Of a stretch of 64,000 nucleotides of DNA, positions 1 to 9,118 are shown in pieces. Position 1 is the first letter of the stretch. Each line of letters begins with the position of its first letter. The stretch spans positions 1 to 64,000 of the forward strand of contig JBGGOQ010000008.1 in NCBI GenBank assembly GCA_041320695.1. Reading direction: 5' to 3'. The notes beneath the pieces are model-generated. The model worked only from the letters and a program-made list of their open reading frames with translations. It ran no database searches and was not told the origin of the DNA. Origin of the DNA: Caldicellulosiruptoraceae bacterium PP1 (GTDB lineage: Bacteria > Bacillota > Thermoanaerobacteria > Caldicellulosiruptorales > Caldicellulosiruptoraceae). The translations under genes were made by a program, and so were the position numbers.

Positions 1-10
1 ATTATTTGTT

Positions 11-925
11 TTATTTTTCATTTGATTTTATTAACTCTGACGCTCCAATTAAAGTTCCTAAATTTTTAAAAGCATCTGTAGGGATATAAACCTTATTAGC
101 AGGATTCTTTGCAATTTCAATAGATGCTTCTATTTGCCTCATAGCTAATATAACAGAATCAGTTCCGCTATTTTTAATTGCAGCATTTACATAAGCTATT
201 GCATTAGCTTGTGCTTGAGCAACCATTTCTATTGCTTTTGCTTGCCCTTCTGCTTTTAATATTTCTTGTTGCTTCTCACCTTCAGCTCGCTTTATCATTG
301 CTTGTTTATATCCTTCAGCTTTTGCAATTTCACTTTCTCTGATACCTTCAGCTTCTAAAATAACAGCTCTTTTATCTCTTTCTGCTTTCATCTGTTTTTC
401 CATAGCTTGTGTTATCTCAGCTGGTGGAATAATATCTTTTATCTCAACCCTTTTTACTTTTACACCATAATTATCTGTAATATTATCCAATACTGATGTT
501 AACTTTGAATTTATTGTTTCTCTTGAAGAAAAGACCTCATCTAGTGACATATTGCCTATAACATCTCTTAAATTTGTTAACACAGAATACATTATTGCAG
601 CTTGATAATTTTGAATATTATAAGTACACATCTTTGCATCAAAAACTTCAAAAAAAACAATGGAATCAACTTTAATTCTAACATTATCTTTTGTTATAAC
701 ATCTTGGGGTGGAACATCTAAAATTCTTTCTTGCATATTAACCTTTGATCTTACATTATCAATAAAAGGTATTATGATGTGTATACCTGGCTCTAAAACC
801 CTATGAAACTGGCCAATTCGTTCAATAACATAGCAGTGTTTAGTTCTTACAACCTTAATACTTGATAAGAAGAATATCAAAAAGATAATAACAATAAAAA
901 CAACCCAACCAAATGCACCTGACAT
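11..925 (-). CDS. SPFH/band-7 (stomatin-like) membrane protein
   Basis: A membrane-anchored scaffold protein of the stomatin/prohibitin superfamily, thought to organise membrane microdomains and often paired with an NfeD partner. One N-terminal transmembrane segment (about residues 6-26) precedes an SPFH domain (about 25-185). A charged Ala/Glu-rich coiled coil (about 180-245) with repeated 'KAEG'-like units follows, which is the usual oligomerisation region. At 304 aa it has normal stomatin length. The ATG directly follows the stop of the upstream NfeD gene and has a GGGGAG ribosome binding site, so the two are translated together. The client process is not visible from sequence. The family call is firm; the role is inferred. 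Confidence 0.93.
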   Translation of the reverse strand: MSGAFGWVVFIVIIFLIFFLSSIKVVRTKHCYVIERIGQFHRVLEPGIHIIIPFIDNVRSKVNMQERILDVPPQDVITKDNVRIKVDSIVFFEVFDAKMCTYNIQNYQAAIMYSVLTNLRDVIGNMSLDEVFSSRETINSKLTSVLDNITDNYGVKVKRVEIKDIIPPAEITQAMEKQMKAERDKRAVILEAEGIRESEIAKAEGYKQAMIKRAEGEKQQEILKAEGQAKAIEMVAQAQANAIAYVNAAIKNSGTDSVILAMRQIEASIEIAKNPANKVYIPTDAFKNLGTLIGASELIKSNEK

Positions 926-1372
926 TTAATTCTCCCCTTCCTTATTAATTTTTTCAACAAATACTTTTAATCCATCTATTTTTATAGCCTTAACCCAATC
1001 ATTAGGATTAAGTTTTTGATGGCTGTATATATTATAAAAAATACCATCTTTTTTTATTTTACCAGAAAATCCGCTTGTGTCCACTTCTTCCACTTTAAAT
1101 TGCTCTCCAATTGATACAAAACTCTTATTTTCAATTTTGGGCATATCTTTCATGAACTTTTTGATTTTTGGTCTAAAAACCAAAAATAATACAGTTGTTA
1201 AAATGATAAATAGCAAAAGTTCTATTATTAAATTATCAATAAATAAATTAACTATAAATACAATTGCTGCAGAAATATATATTGGAAAGAGGACAAAGCC
1301 GGCAAAAGCATCTACAGCTAAAAATCCAAGTGCCACTAATAACCATAAAAAATCTGTTGCATTAACACTCAT
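926..1372 (-). CDS. NfeD-family membrane protein
   Basis: Short NfeD-type protein (148 aa). The N-terminal half holds several hydrophobic segments, and the C-terminal ~70 residues fit the small OB-fold beta barrel of the family. NfeD proteins pair with SPFH proteins, and that partner is the next gene downstream with no gap. I chose the ATG at 1372 over an in-frame GTG at 1381 because AAGGTG lies at good spacing before it. This start overlaps the end of recJ by 11 bases, which suggests translational coupling. No ClpP-class protease domain is present, so this is the short form. Confidence 0.88.
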   Translation of the reverse strand: MSVNATDFLWLLVALGFLAVDAFAGFVLFPIYISAAIVFIVNLFIDNLIIELLLFIILTTVLFLVFRPKIKKFMKDMPKIENKSFVSIGEQFKVEEVDTSGFSGKIKKDGIFYNIYSHQKLNPNDWVKAIKIDGLKVFVEKINKEGEN

Positions 1373-3782
1373 AAGACCCACCTTCCATTTCTTTAATTTT
1401 CTGAATAGATATAAAAAGATTAGATTTTTTTAAATCAATTTTTTCTTTTGTTTTTGAAAATCCAATAGCAGTAATTCCTTCTAATCCCCAAGAGATTTTT
1501 ATTAAATTTAGTTCTTCAAATATACTAATAATTGCTAATAATTTTAATATCTTCTTTAATGGCTCCATTTCATTTATACCCAAAAAATCATAAGATATAA
1601 ACCCAATATTTCTTAATTGTTTGTAAACTTCTATAAATTCAATGTTTATTTCAAGATCAATTTTATCAAAATGGCTACTCATTTTATACAAATAAACTGG
1701 TTGCTTTAAAATATTTTTCATTATTATATATGAAGGAACATCTAATGCAACAGCTATGTCAAAATCTTTTTCTATAGATGCAATCTTATCAAATCTTGTT
1801 ACTAATACATCATTATAATAAGCATCACTTAATGAACTTTGATGAATCAACACTCTTTTATTCTGATTGAAAAAATTGAAAATCTCTTCATTAAATTTAT
1901 CACCTTTTAAAAAATTAATAATTTTTTTCATTGTATCTGGATAAAAACAACCAAACAAAATGTGTTTATCAAGATTATTTTCAAATATTACATCTTCTTT
2001 ATATATAGTTTTATTTGAAACATCAATTTGAGATAATATTTTAAAGTTATAAAATAAATCCTTATAAATACCACTTATTAAATTCTCATATAAGTCTATA
2101 ATATATATCTGATTTTTCCTAATACCATTAAATACATTTTTATTTAGTTTCCCAATAACATCTATTTTTTTTATTTCATTGAGTTCATCCATTTCGTAAT
2201 TTATTGAAAATGAAATTGCTTCAAGGTTTGAATTGTTATTAAACATTATCTTATAATATTGATTTTGATCACCAAAAAATTTAACTGAACTTACCTTAAG
2301 GTTTTGAAGCATAAAAATTGGTTCATTATTACCTATTCCATAAGGTTCAAGTAAAGATAGTTGATCAACTAATTCATCATCTATTTCATTTTGCTGCAAT
2401 TTTATATCAACTTCAATATATGGCTTAAATATCATAAAATTACAATCATTCGCAATTTCATTAAGCATTTTTTCTAATTGTTCAATATTATCTATTTTTA
2501 ATGATAAACCTGCTGCATGTTCATGGCCACCATACTTAATTAAAGCATCTCTACATTTTGTTAATGCATCATACAAGTTAAACCCTTTTATACTTCTTGC
2601 TGAAGCTTTTGCAATATCAAAATCTTCATATGTATAAAGTATTGTCGGTCTATAGTATTTTTCAGTAATTTTCGAAGATGCTATCCCAACAACACCTTGG
2701 TGCCAATCTTTATCTCCAATTACAAAAACCTTTTTCCTAAGATTATTTTTATTTAATGAAATCTTTTTAAATGCATCTTTTATGGTGTTTTCTTCTATTA
2801 ATTGTCTTTTCCTGTTTTCCTCGTCAATAATCTTTGCAAGTTTAAGTGCTTCTTCTTCATTATTGCTTAACAAAAGTCTTAGTGCTAATGATGCATCCGA
2901 AATCCTACCTGCTGCATTTAGTCTTGGGCCTAATATAAAAGAAACATCGTTTGTTTTTAATTCACTTTTGTTAGATATCCCAGCTACTTCTATTAATTTT
3001 TTCAATCCTATATTGCTTGTATTTCTTAGTTTTTCCAATCCAAACTTAGTAATTATTCTGTTCTCGTCAATTAATGGCATAATATCAACAATTGTTCCGA
3101 TAGCAACAATATCTAGGTAATTATTAACATCAAAACTAAAACCCTTCATGGCCAATGCTTGAAGAAGTTTAAATGTAACACCAACACCTGCTAATTCTCT
3201 AAAATTATATTCAGAATCCTTTCTTTTAGGATTAACTATTGCATCAGCATTTGGTAAAGAATCTTTAGGTTCATGATGGTCTGTTATAATTACAGTTTTC
3301 CCACTATTTTTTAAAAACACAACTTCATCAATTGCAGAAATACCACAATCCACTGTTATTAATAAATCAAATTGATCAATAAACTTTTTTAGTACGTCAA
3401 TATTAAGCCCATATCCATCATTAAATCTATTCGGAATATAATAGCTCAAATTAGAAATATAATTTTTTAAATTATCAAATAATAAATAAGTACTTGCTAT
3501 TCCATCACAATCATAGTCTCCATAAATTAATACTTTTTGTTTTTTTTCGTAAGCTTTTTTTATTAAAGAAACTGCTTTGTCCATATCTGGTAGCTTAAAA
3601 GGATCATGAAAATCATTTAACGAAGGAAATAAAAATTTTTCAATTGCCTCTTTGCTATTATATCCTCTATTTTGCAATATTTTTATTATTTGTGGCTTTA
3701 TTTTAATATAGTTAATTTCTATTGGATTGATTTCAATACTCTTATATTCTTTCACAATCCAGCGTTTTCTCTGAAATATCAT
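1362..3782 (-). CDS. recJ: Single-stranded-DNA-specific 5'-3' exonuclease RecJ
   Basis: RecJ degrades single-stranded DNA 5' to 3' in recombination and mismatch repair. The DHH phosphoesterase core shows YGDYDCDG at residues 87-94 and TDHH ending at residue 170. The DHHA1 motif GGHEHAAG is at 418-425, followed by an OB-fold region. The 806-aa length reflects the extra C-terminal domain seen in Firmicute RecJ proteins. An AGGAGG lies 13 bases before the ATG, rather far; a GTG at codon 11 is an alternative. It sits downstream of a PAP2-like gene and overlaps the NfeD start, so it is probably in one transcript with the SPFH pair. Confidence 0.96.
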   Translation of the reverse strand: MIFQRKRWIVKEYKSIEINPIEINYIKIKPQIIKILQNRGYNSKEAIEKFLFPSLNDFHDPFKLPDMDKAVSLIKKAYEKKQKVLIYGDYDCDGIASTYLLFDNLKNYISNLSYYIPNRFNDGYGLNIDVLKKFIDQFDLLITVDCGISAIDEVVFLKNSGKTVIITDHHEPKDSLPNADAIVNPKRKDSEYNFRELAGVGVTFKLLQALAMKGFSFDVNNYLDIVAIGTIVDIMPLIDENRIITKFGLEKLRNTSNIGLKKLIEVAGISNKSELKTNDVSFILGPRLNAAGRISDASLALRLLLSNNEEEALKLAKIIDEENRKRQLIEENTIKDAFKKISLNKNNLRKKVFVIGDKDWHQGVVGIASSKITEKYYRPTILYTYEDFDIAKASARSIKGFNLYDALTKCRDALIKYGGHEHAAGLSLKIDNIEQLEKMLNEIANDCNFMIFKPYIEVDIKLQQNEIDDELVDQLSLLEPYGIGNNEPIFMLQNLKVSSVKFFGDQNQYYKIMFNNNSNLEAISFSINYEMDELNEIKKIDVIGKLNKNVFNGIRKNQIYIIDLYENLISGIYKDLFYNFKILSQIDVSNKTIYKEDVIFENNLDKHILFGCFYPDTMKKIINFLKGDKFNEEIFNFFNQNKRVLIHQSSLSDAYYNDVLVTRFDKIASIEKDFDIAVALDVPSYIIMKNILKQPVYLYKMSSHFDKIDLEINIEFIEVYKQLRNIGFISYDFLGINEMEPLKKILKLLAIISIFEELNLIKISWGLEGITAIGFSKTKEKIDLKKSNLFISIQKIKEMEGGSYEC

Positions 3783-3805
3783 TTAATGTCATTATCCTCC
3801 TGAAT

Positions 3806-4393
3806 TTAATAATATAATGATAATATTAAAGTTATTGTTACAAAAAAAGAAGTTAATGCTCCAACAATTGATTGCTTTAAATCATGTCTTTTAATTTCTA
3901 TTCTTGACCAAATAACAATTGGAATAAATATCAACATCCATACTGTTTTTATACCTGAATAAAAATTTAAAGCAATTATAGGTCCAGTTATTCCACATGA
4001 ATGTCCACTTGCTTTAAAATGAAATACTTTATTAGTAATAGTTAATATTATAGCAGATATAAAATATGATAAATATAATGTTATCATTGACTTAGTTGGT
4101 TTTGATAAAAATAGTAAACTTAAAATACCTAAAAAATATCCCAAAAAACTAAATATAAATGCCAATTTTCTTTCAAATTCTCTTCCTTTTTGTTTATACT
4201 TTTTAGTAAAACGTGTCAATATATATGTAACATAAGGTATTAATGAAAAAAATAATAACGAGTTTATATAGTAATAAAAGTTATTATTATAATTTTTATT
4301 TGGGTTATCAACCCACATAATTGTAAAAACGAAAAATGCTACAAAAGGAACTGTAAAAATTACACTTACTATATAAGCAATTTTCTTTTTCAT
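3806..4393 (-). CDS. PAP2-like membrane phosphatase family protein
   Basis: Integral membrane protein (195 aa from this start) with about six hydrophobic segments. It carries a recognisable but diverged PAP2 (type 2 phosphatidic acid phosphatase) signature. 'KASGHSCG' stands for the PSGH motif. 'SRIEIKRHDLKQ' stands for SRx5Hx3D, with Gln in place of the final Asp. A clean first motif (Kx6RP) is not evident. A lipid or undecaprenyl phosphate substrate is a family-based guess. The start is the ATG preceded by AGGAG with 9-base spacing; a longer ATG form at 4402 would sit directly on that ribosome site. Only 23 bases separate it from recJ. Confidence 0.72.
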   Translation of the reverse strand: MKKKIAYIVSVIFTVPFVAFFVFTIMWVDNPNKNYNNNFYYYINSLLFFSLIPYVTYILTRFTKKYKQKGREFERKLAFIFSFLGYFLGILSLLFLSKPTKSMITLYLSYFISAIILTITNKVFHFKASGHSCGITGPIIALNFYSGIKTVWMLIFIPIVIWSRIEIKRHDLKQSIVGALTSFFVTITLILSLYY

Positions 4394-4452
4394 AAAAATC
4401 ATCTCCTAATAACAATTTGATATATTAATTATATTATATAATTTGTTAAATA

Positions 4453-4487
4453 CAAAAAAAGAGGCTATCTTATTATGATAACCTCTT
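4453..4487 (-). terminator. Intrinsic terminator after the small membrane protein gene
   Basis: A stem of GAGGTTATC with GATAGCCTC (minus strand, one G-T pair) is followed on the minus strand by a run of T. It touches the stop codon of the 4486-4893 gene and separates it from the PAP2-recJ group. Confidence 0.85.
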
Positions 4488-4893
4488 AAATTCTTTTCTT
4501 TTTATTTTGTGTTTTTTTCTTACTTAAACTCATTGAAGCTAATATTAATCCTAATATAGGCCCTATAATTACTAAATACCAGTAATACTTAGTAAATTCA
4601 AAGCTCCTCTTTATAATAAAACCTATAATAATAAAGGTTAATGCTAATAATAATGATGAAATAAAAGCATTTCTTTTATTGTACTGTTCAGAAAACTCAG
4701 CTGTCTCAAATCCTAAATAGGCACAGCCTAATAGCATTGATAAAAAGCTAAGGATTTTTGCAATACGTTCATTCATAGAAAAAAATATCACAAAAATTGA
4801 TATAACCAATATTAATAAACATGACATAAATAGACTTTTAACATATATCCAAAAAAAATTCCAAAAGTTACTATTCTTAACCTTTTTCTTCAT
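4486..4893 (-). CDS. Small integral membrane protein of unknown function
   Basis: A 135-aa protein with about four hydrophobic segments, a lysine-rich start (MKKKVKNSN) and a basic tail (KKKTQNKKKRI). I recognise no family motif. It lies 69 bases downstream of metK with no strong terminator between them, so it may be read from the metK transcript; its own terminator follows directly. No Shine-Dalgarno sequence is visible before the ATG. Just upstream is an AT-rich 10-bp stem (4905-4933) that could affect translation. Real by context, function unknown. Confidence 0.65.
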   Translation of the reverse strand: MKKKVKNSNFWNFFWIYVKSLFMSCLLILVISIFVIFFSMNERIAKILSFLSMLLGCAYLGFETAEFSEQYNKRNAFISSLLLALTFIIIGFIIKRSFEFTKYYWYLVIIGPILGLILASMSLSKKKTQNKKKRI

Positions 4894-4961
4894 TCAAAAT
4901 TATCAATAAATTTTGCTCTCAATAAAATTTATTAACCTAAACAATTTTTTAGAACTCTTAT

Positions 4962-6158
4962 TTATAGACCTAATTTTTTTGCTTCTTCTAATAATTTTTC
5001 AATTCTGTCTGTTTTCTCCCATGGTAAATCTAAGTCGGTTCTTCCAAAGTGCCCATAAGCAGCAACATTTTTATAAATTGGTCTTCTTAAATTTAAATCA
5101 CGAATTATTGCAGCAGGTCTTAAATCAAATACTTTTGTAGCAATTTGAGCTAATTTTTCATCATCAATTTTCCCTGTCCCAAAGGTATCAATTCTTACTG
5201 ATAATGGTTTTGCAACACCAATTGCATAAGCAATTTGAACTTCACATTTCTTAGCTAATCCTGCTGCAACTATATTCTTTGCAACATACCTTGCAGCATA
5301 AGAAGCTGATCTATCAACCTTTGTAGGATCTTTTCCTGAAAAAGCTCCACCACCATGTCTCGCATAACCACCGTATGTGTCAACTATTATCTTCCTTCCT
5401 GTTAGTCCAGAATCTCCTTGAGGTCCACCAATTACAAATCTACCTGTAGGATTAACATATATTCTTGTATTTTGGTCAATCATTGATTCTGGAACTATTG
5501 GTTTTATAACATGTTTTAAAATATCAGCTTCTATAGTAGCATGTGAAACTTCTGGACTATGTTGTGTAGAAACAACAATTGTATCAACTCTAATTGGTTT
5601 ATCATCTTCATACTCAATAGTCACTTGTGTTTTTCCATCTGGTCTTAAATATGGTAAAGTACCATTCTTTCTAACCTCTGATAATCTTCTTGATAATTTA
5701 TGAGCAAGTGAAATTGGCATTGGCATAAGTTCAGGCGTTTCATCACATGCAAAGCCAAACATCATACCTTGATCTCCAGCACCAATTGCTTCTATCTCTT
5801 CGTCAGTCATTTCACCTGTTTTTGCTTCTAATGCTTTATCAACACCCATTGCAATATCAGGTGATTGTTCATCAATCGCTGTTAGAACAGCACAAGTATC
5901 AGCATCAAAACCAAATTTAGCTCTTGTGTAACCTATTTCTCTAATTGTGTCTCTTGCAATCTTTGGTATATCAACATAACATGAAGTAGTAATTTCACCC
6001 ATAACAAGAACTAGGCCAGTTGTAACTGAAACCTCACAAGCAACTCTAGCATTAGGGTCCTTTTCTAATATTGCATCAAGTACTGAATCAGATATTTGGT
6101 CACATATTTTATCTGGATGACCTTCAGTAACAGATTCAGAAGTAAATAGTTTTCTCAT
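4962..6158 (-). CDS. metK: S-adenosylmethionine synthetase
   Basis: MetK makes S-adenosylmethionine from methionine and ATP in the cytoplasm. The 398-aa length is standard. The ATP-binding His and Asp are seen in GHPDK (H14, D16). The GAGDQG hexapeptide motif lies near residue 127, and the glycine-rich GGGAFSGKD motif near 270 carries the catalytic lysine and phosphate contacts. The ATG follows AGGAGG. The gene is headed by a SAM-I riboswitch, so SAM excess should stop its transcription. The two methyltransferase genes at 45.5-48.6 kb, which supply methionine, lack this control. Confidence 0.98.
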   Translation of the reverse strand: MRKLFTSESVTEGHPDKICDQISDSVLDAILEKDPNARVACEVSVTTGLVLVMGEITTSCYVDIPKIARDTIREIGYTRAKFGFDADTCAVLTAIDEQSPDIAMGVDKALEAKTGEMTDEEIEAIGAGDQGMMFGFACDETPELMPMPISLAHKLSRRLSEVRKNGTLPYLRPDGKTQVTIEYEDDKPIRVDTIVVSTQHSPEVSHATIEADILKHVIKPIVPESMIDQNTRIYVNPTGRFVIGGPQGDSGLTGRKIIVDTYGGYARHGGGAFSGKDPTKVDRSASYAARYVAKNIVAAGLAKKCEVQIAYAIGVAKPLSVRIDTFGTGKIDDEKLAQIATKVFDLRPAAIIRDLNLRRPIYKNVAAYGHFGRTDLDLPWEKTDRIEKLLEEAKKLGL

Positions 6159-6207
6159 TTTTTAACCTCCTAAAAATATTATTACCAAAATAAAATAATA
6201 TAATTAA

Positions 6208-6358
6208 TGCCTCTTCTGATTAGAAGAGGCAAAACTTTTTATGTTTTTCCTCATCTCTCAGAATACATATTGCATTCTGAAGGAGTTGGCACCATTGCAA
6301 AATTGCTGGTTGCCGGGCTTCATAGGGCCTTTTCCCTCCACCTCTCTTGATAAGGAGA
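6208..6358 (-). promoter_or_regulatory. SAM-I (S-box) riboswitch with terminator, upstream of metK
   Basis: On the minus strand the leader shows the S-box hallmarks in order: CTTATCAAGAGAGGTGGAGGG, GGCCC then GAAGCCCGGCAACC, GGTGCCAA, and the closing GAGAGATGAG. The aptamer spans about 6251-6358. Downstream, a GCCTCTTCT/AGAAGAGGC hairpin (6209-6230) before a T-rich stretch is the terminator. The genetic off-switch by SAM is established for this class. Confidence 0.96.
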
Positions 6359-6384
6359 AGATATTTACTTTTAAAGCCTAATAT

Positions 6385-6413
6385 ATATTAGCAGAATAAT
6401 TTTCTATTGTCAA
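6385..6413 (-). promoter_or_regulatory. Promoter of the metK riboswitch leader
   Basis: Minus strand: TTGACA (6408-6413), 17-base spacer, TAATAT (6385-6390). It places the transcription start about 20 bases before the SAM-I aptamer. Confidence 0.85.
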
Positions 6414-6430
6414 TAATTTAAAAAAAATAT

Positions 6431-7474
6431 TTAAATTTTTGTTGAATTTCTAAAAATAATTTCGCAATCGATCTCTTGTTTTACTTCATTAATCTTTCCT
6501 CTTATCATATTTATTATCATTTTAGCAGCTAATTCACCTAATTTTTCTTTTGGATGATTAATAGAAGTTAACTTTATTTCAGATAAGGTTGATAAAAAAG
6601 AATTATCAAAACCAGCAACTGAAATATCTTGTGGAATTTTGTATCCTTTTTCTTTCAAAGTAATGCACATGGAAAGAGCTATTTTATCATTATAACAAAC
6701 TATACAATCAAACTTTTCTTTATTAACTTTTTTCAATGCTTCAAACTGTATAGTTGAATATTCATCAGTTTCAAACCACAAAATATCATAAGCAACATTA
6801 TTTTTTTCACAGGCATTCTTAAATCCTTCATATCTCTTTAAGCCTTGTAAATCATCTTTCTTAAAAATTCCTAACAAATTGCTATGCAATTTACATAGTT
6901 TATCAACCAATTTAAATACTGCTACAGTATCATTGGTAATAATATAGTTTTTTGATATACTTTCTAAAATAGTATTAATAAATATTGTAGGAATACCTTT
7001 TTGATCTAAGGCATTATAAATCATGCTATTTGGTGATTTAAATGCACTTTTTGTAGGTTCTATTATAACTCCAATTATTTTATCGTTTTGCAATATATTA
7101 TTCAAATGGTACTTTTCAATTTCGTAATTATTATCAGTTGATAATAAAATAAGACCAAAACCTTCTTTTGTCATTATTTTTTCAATTCCTCTAATTATCG
7201 AAGGAAAAATATAATCGGAAATATAGGTGGTAAGCACTGCAATATAACGTGCGGTATCATTATAGCCATTTGCAACAAATGTACCTTTTCCTTTAATTGA
7301 AACCAAGACTCCTTCAAATGTAAGCTCCATAATAGCACGTCTTACTGTATGACGAGACGCATTAAACTTTTTTGCTAACATATTTTCAGAATAAATTGGC
7401 TGTCCTTCTTTGAATTTACCAGATTGAATGCTTTCCTTAATAAAATCAATTATAATTTTATATTTTGTATCCAT
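6431..7474 (-). CDS. araR: AraR-type repressor (GntR wHTH + LacI-like sugar-binding domain)
   Basis: Transcription repressor of 347 aa. It has a GntR-type winged helix (about residues 1-70; 'SRHTVRRAIMEL' is the recognition region) joined to a periplasmic-binding-like effector domain. The stretch 'VLTTYISDYIFPSIIRGIE' matches what I recall of Bacillus subtilis AraR almost exactly, and 'VEPTKSA'-like and 'LTSINHPKE' segments agree. AraR represses arabinose use genes and is released by L-arabinose. No arabinose genes are in this window; a xylulokinase lies 22 kb away. Its own promoter contains two likely operators, so it is probably autoregulated. Confidence 0.85.
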   Translation of the reverse strand: MDTKYKIIIDFIKESIQSGKFKEGQPIYSENMLAKKFNASRHTVRRAIMELTFEGVLVSIKGKGTFVANGYNDTARYIAVLTTYISDYIFPSIIRGIEKIMTKEGFGLILLSTDNNYEIEKYHLNNILQNDKIIGVIIEPTKSAFKSPNSMIYNALDQKGIPTIFINTILESISKNYIITNDTVAVFKLVDKLCKLHSNLLGIFKKDDLQGLKRYEGFKNACEKNNVAYDILWFETDEYSTIQFEALKKVNKEKFDCIVCYNDKIALSMCITLKEKGYKIPQDISVAGFDNSFLSTLSEIKLTSINHPKEKLGELAAKMIINMIRGKINEVKQEIDCEIIFRNSTKI

Positions 7475-7480
7475 TTTATT

Positions 7481-7536
7481 ACCTGTGCATACAAGTATTT
7501 TAAATAATTATAGCATTAAATGCATACATTTATCAA
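7481..7536 (-). promoter_or_regulatory. araR promoter with two AraR-like operators
   Basis: Minus strand: TTGATA (7531-7536), 18-base spacer, TATAAT (7507-7512). Operator 2, the palindrome AAATGTATGCATTT (7518-7531), fills the spacer. Operator 1, ACTTGTATGCACAGGT (7481-7496), lies just past the start site and includes the AGGT ribosome site. The centres are 36 bp apart. Both share the TTGTA/TGTATGCA core of the known AraR box (ATTTGTACGTACAAAT). Confidence 0.75.
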
Positions 7537-7546
7537 TGATTGTTAG

Positions 7547-7963
7547 TTATTCACCAATAATTTTTACTAATACTCTTTTTTTTCTTTTTCCATCAAACTC
7601 ACCATAAAACACCTGTTCCCAGGTACCTAAATCCAATTTACCGTTTGTTATGGCAATAACAACCTCCCTCCCCATTATTGTTCTTTTTAAATGTGCATCA
7701 GCGTTATCCTCAAATCCATTATGAAAATATTGACTATAAGGCTTTTCTGGTGCTAACTTTTCGAGCCATATTTCAAAATCTTTATGAAGACCATTTTCAT
7801 CATCATTTATAAATATACTCGCAGTAATATGCATTGCATTACATAACAATAATCCTTCTTTTATCCCACTTTCTTCAACACATTTTTCTAAAGTTTCAGT
7901 TATATTTACAAAAGCTCTCCTAGTAGGAATATTAAAAAATAGTTCTTTTCTATAACTTTTCAA
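7547..7963 (-). CDS. YjbQ-family protein (UPF0047)
   Basis: A 138-aa protein of the widespread YjbQ/UPF0047 family. It shows the expected conserved blocks: '[20 protein letters not shown]', '[16 protein letters not shown]' and '[14 protein letters not shown]'. The histidines and acidic residues of these blocks form the presumed metal site. Members have weak thiamine-phosphate synthase activity and can complement thiE mutants, but the true role is unsettled. It stands between araR and a divergent GH130 gene with no evident functional link. Confidence 0.9.
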   Translation of the reverse strand: MKSYRKELFFNIPTRRAFVNITETLEKCVEESGIKEGLLLCNAMHITASIFINDDENGLHKDFEIWLEKLAPEKPYSQYFHNGFEDNADAHLKRTIMGREVVIAITNGKLDLGTWEQVFYGEFDGKRKKRVLVKIIGE

Positions 7964-8144
7964 TTTAAATTCCCTCCTCTAAATTTGATAATAATTAATT
8001 ATATTACATTTTAACAAATTACAAAGCAAATTAAAAAATTATAAATTTTAATATAATAAAACCAAACACAATTATAAAAATTTTAATCAAAATACATTAA
8101 ATGTGGCATATTGAATTGTAGAAGGCTTTTTTGAGGTGATTTTA

Positions 8145-9089
8145 ATGAGAAGAGTTTTTAATAAAAAAGATATTTTTGTTAGATACTCCGGGAATCCAAT
8201 TATCACTGTATTTGATATTCCGTATTCTGCAAATGCTGTTTTTAATGCTGGTGCTACAAGATTTAATAATGAAGTTCTTTTGCTTTTACGTGTTGAAGAT
8301 AGACAAGGAAAATCGCATCTTACTGTTGCAAGAAGTAGTGATGGCAAAACAAATTGGAAGATTGATAAAACCCCATTTATTTATCCACAACCTTCAATAA
8401 ATGTCTATGAAGAATTTGGCTGTGAAGATCCAAGAGTTACCTATATATCTGAAGATGGGTATTATTATATAACTTATACTGCATATTCAAGGTATGGACC
8501 TTCGGTTGCTCTTGCAAGAACAAAAAATTTTAAGAAGGCTGAGAAATTAGGTATAATTTTTCCACCCAATAACAAAGACGCTGTTTTATTCCCAGAGAAG
8601 GTTAATGGAAAGTACGTATTACTTCATAGACCAGTAGCTGGTGATATAGAACATATATGGATAGCATATTCTGATGACTTAATAAAATGGGGAGGACATG
8701 AAGTAGTTCTTGTTGAAAAAGGTGGCCCATGGTGGGATGGTTTTAAAGTAGGTGCTGGATCAGTTCCTATTAAAACAAATGAGGGATGGCTTGTAATATA
8801 TCATGGGGTTAAAATGATGGCAAGTGGTCCTATTTATAGACTAGGTGCTGCATTGTTGGATATAGAAAACCCTTCAAAGGTCAGAAAAAGATGCCCAGAA
8901 TGGCTATTGTCTCCACAAGAGGTTTATGAACGAATTGGCGATGTTAATAATGTAGTATTCACTTGTGGGACTGTTGAAGATGGAAATACTATTTATCTTT
9001 ATTATGGTGCTGCTGATTCATGTATTGCATTAGCATTTGCAGAAATTAATAAAATCCTTTCAATTTTAATAAAAGGTGATTCAAAGTAA
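8145..9089 (+). CDS. GH130 family glycosidase (beta-mannoside phosphorylase type)
   Basis: A 314-aa five-bladed beta-propeller enzyme of glycoside hydrolase family 130, whose members cleave beta-mannosides with inorganic phosphate. Visible family features are 'GNPIIT', 'NAGATRFNNEVLLLLRVED', 'CEDPRVTY' with the catalytic-type Asp, 'FPEKVNGKY..LHRP', and 'GAGSVPI..EGWLVIYHGV' near the end. Substrate (beta-1,2 or beta-1,4 mannoside) cannot be fixed from sequence. Start is the ATG at 8145 because GAGGTG precedes it; that GTG at 8136 is the ribosome site rather than a start. No transporter or mannanase accompanies it. It faces the ilv operon across a shared terminator. Confidence 0.9.
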   Translation: MRRVFNKKDIFVRYSGNPIITVFDIPYSANAVFNAGATRFNNEVLLLLRVEDRQGKSHLTVARSSDGKTNWKIDKTPFIYPQPSINVYEEFGCEDPRVTYISEDGYYYITYTAYSRYGPSVALARTKNFKKAEKLGIIFPPNNKDAVLFPEKVNGKYVLLHRPVAGDIEHIWIAYSDDLIKWGGHEVVLVEKGGPWWDGFKVGAGSVPIKTNEGWLVIYHGVKMMASGPIYRLGAALLDIENPSKVRKRCPEWLLSPQEVYERIGDVNNVVFTCGTVEDGNTIYLYYGAADSCIALAFAEINKILSILIKGDSK

Positions 9090-9091
9090 AA

Positions 9092-9115
9092 AAGCTGTCC
9101 TTTAAAGGACAGCTT
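9092..9115. terminator. Bidirectional terminator between GH130 gene and ilvB
   Basis: Perfect stem AAGCTGTCC/GGACAGCTT with a short AT loop. It has a T run on the minus strand and a T-rich tail on the plus strand. It serves the two converging genes. Confidence 0.92.
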
Positions 9116-9118
9116 CTC

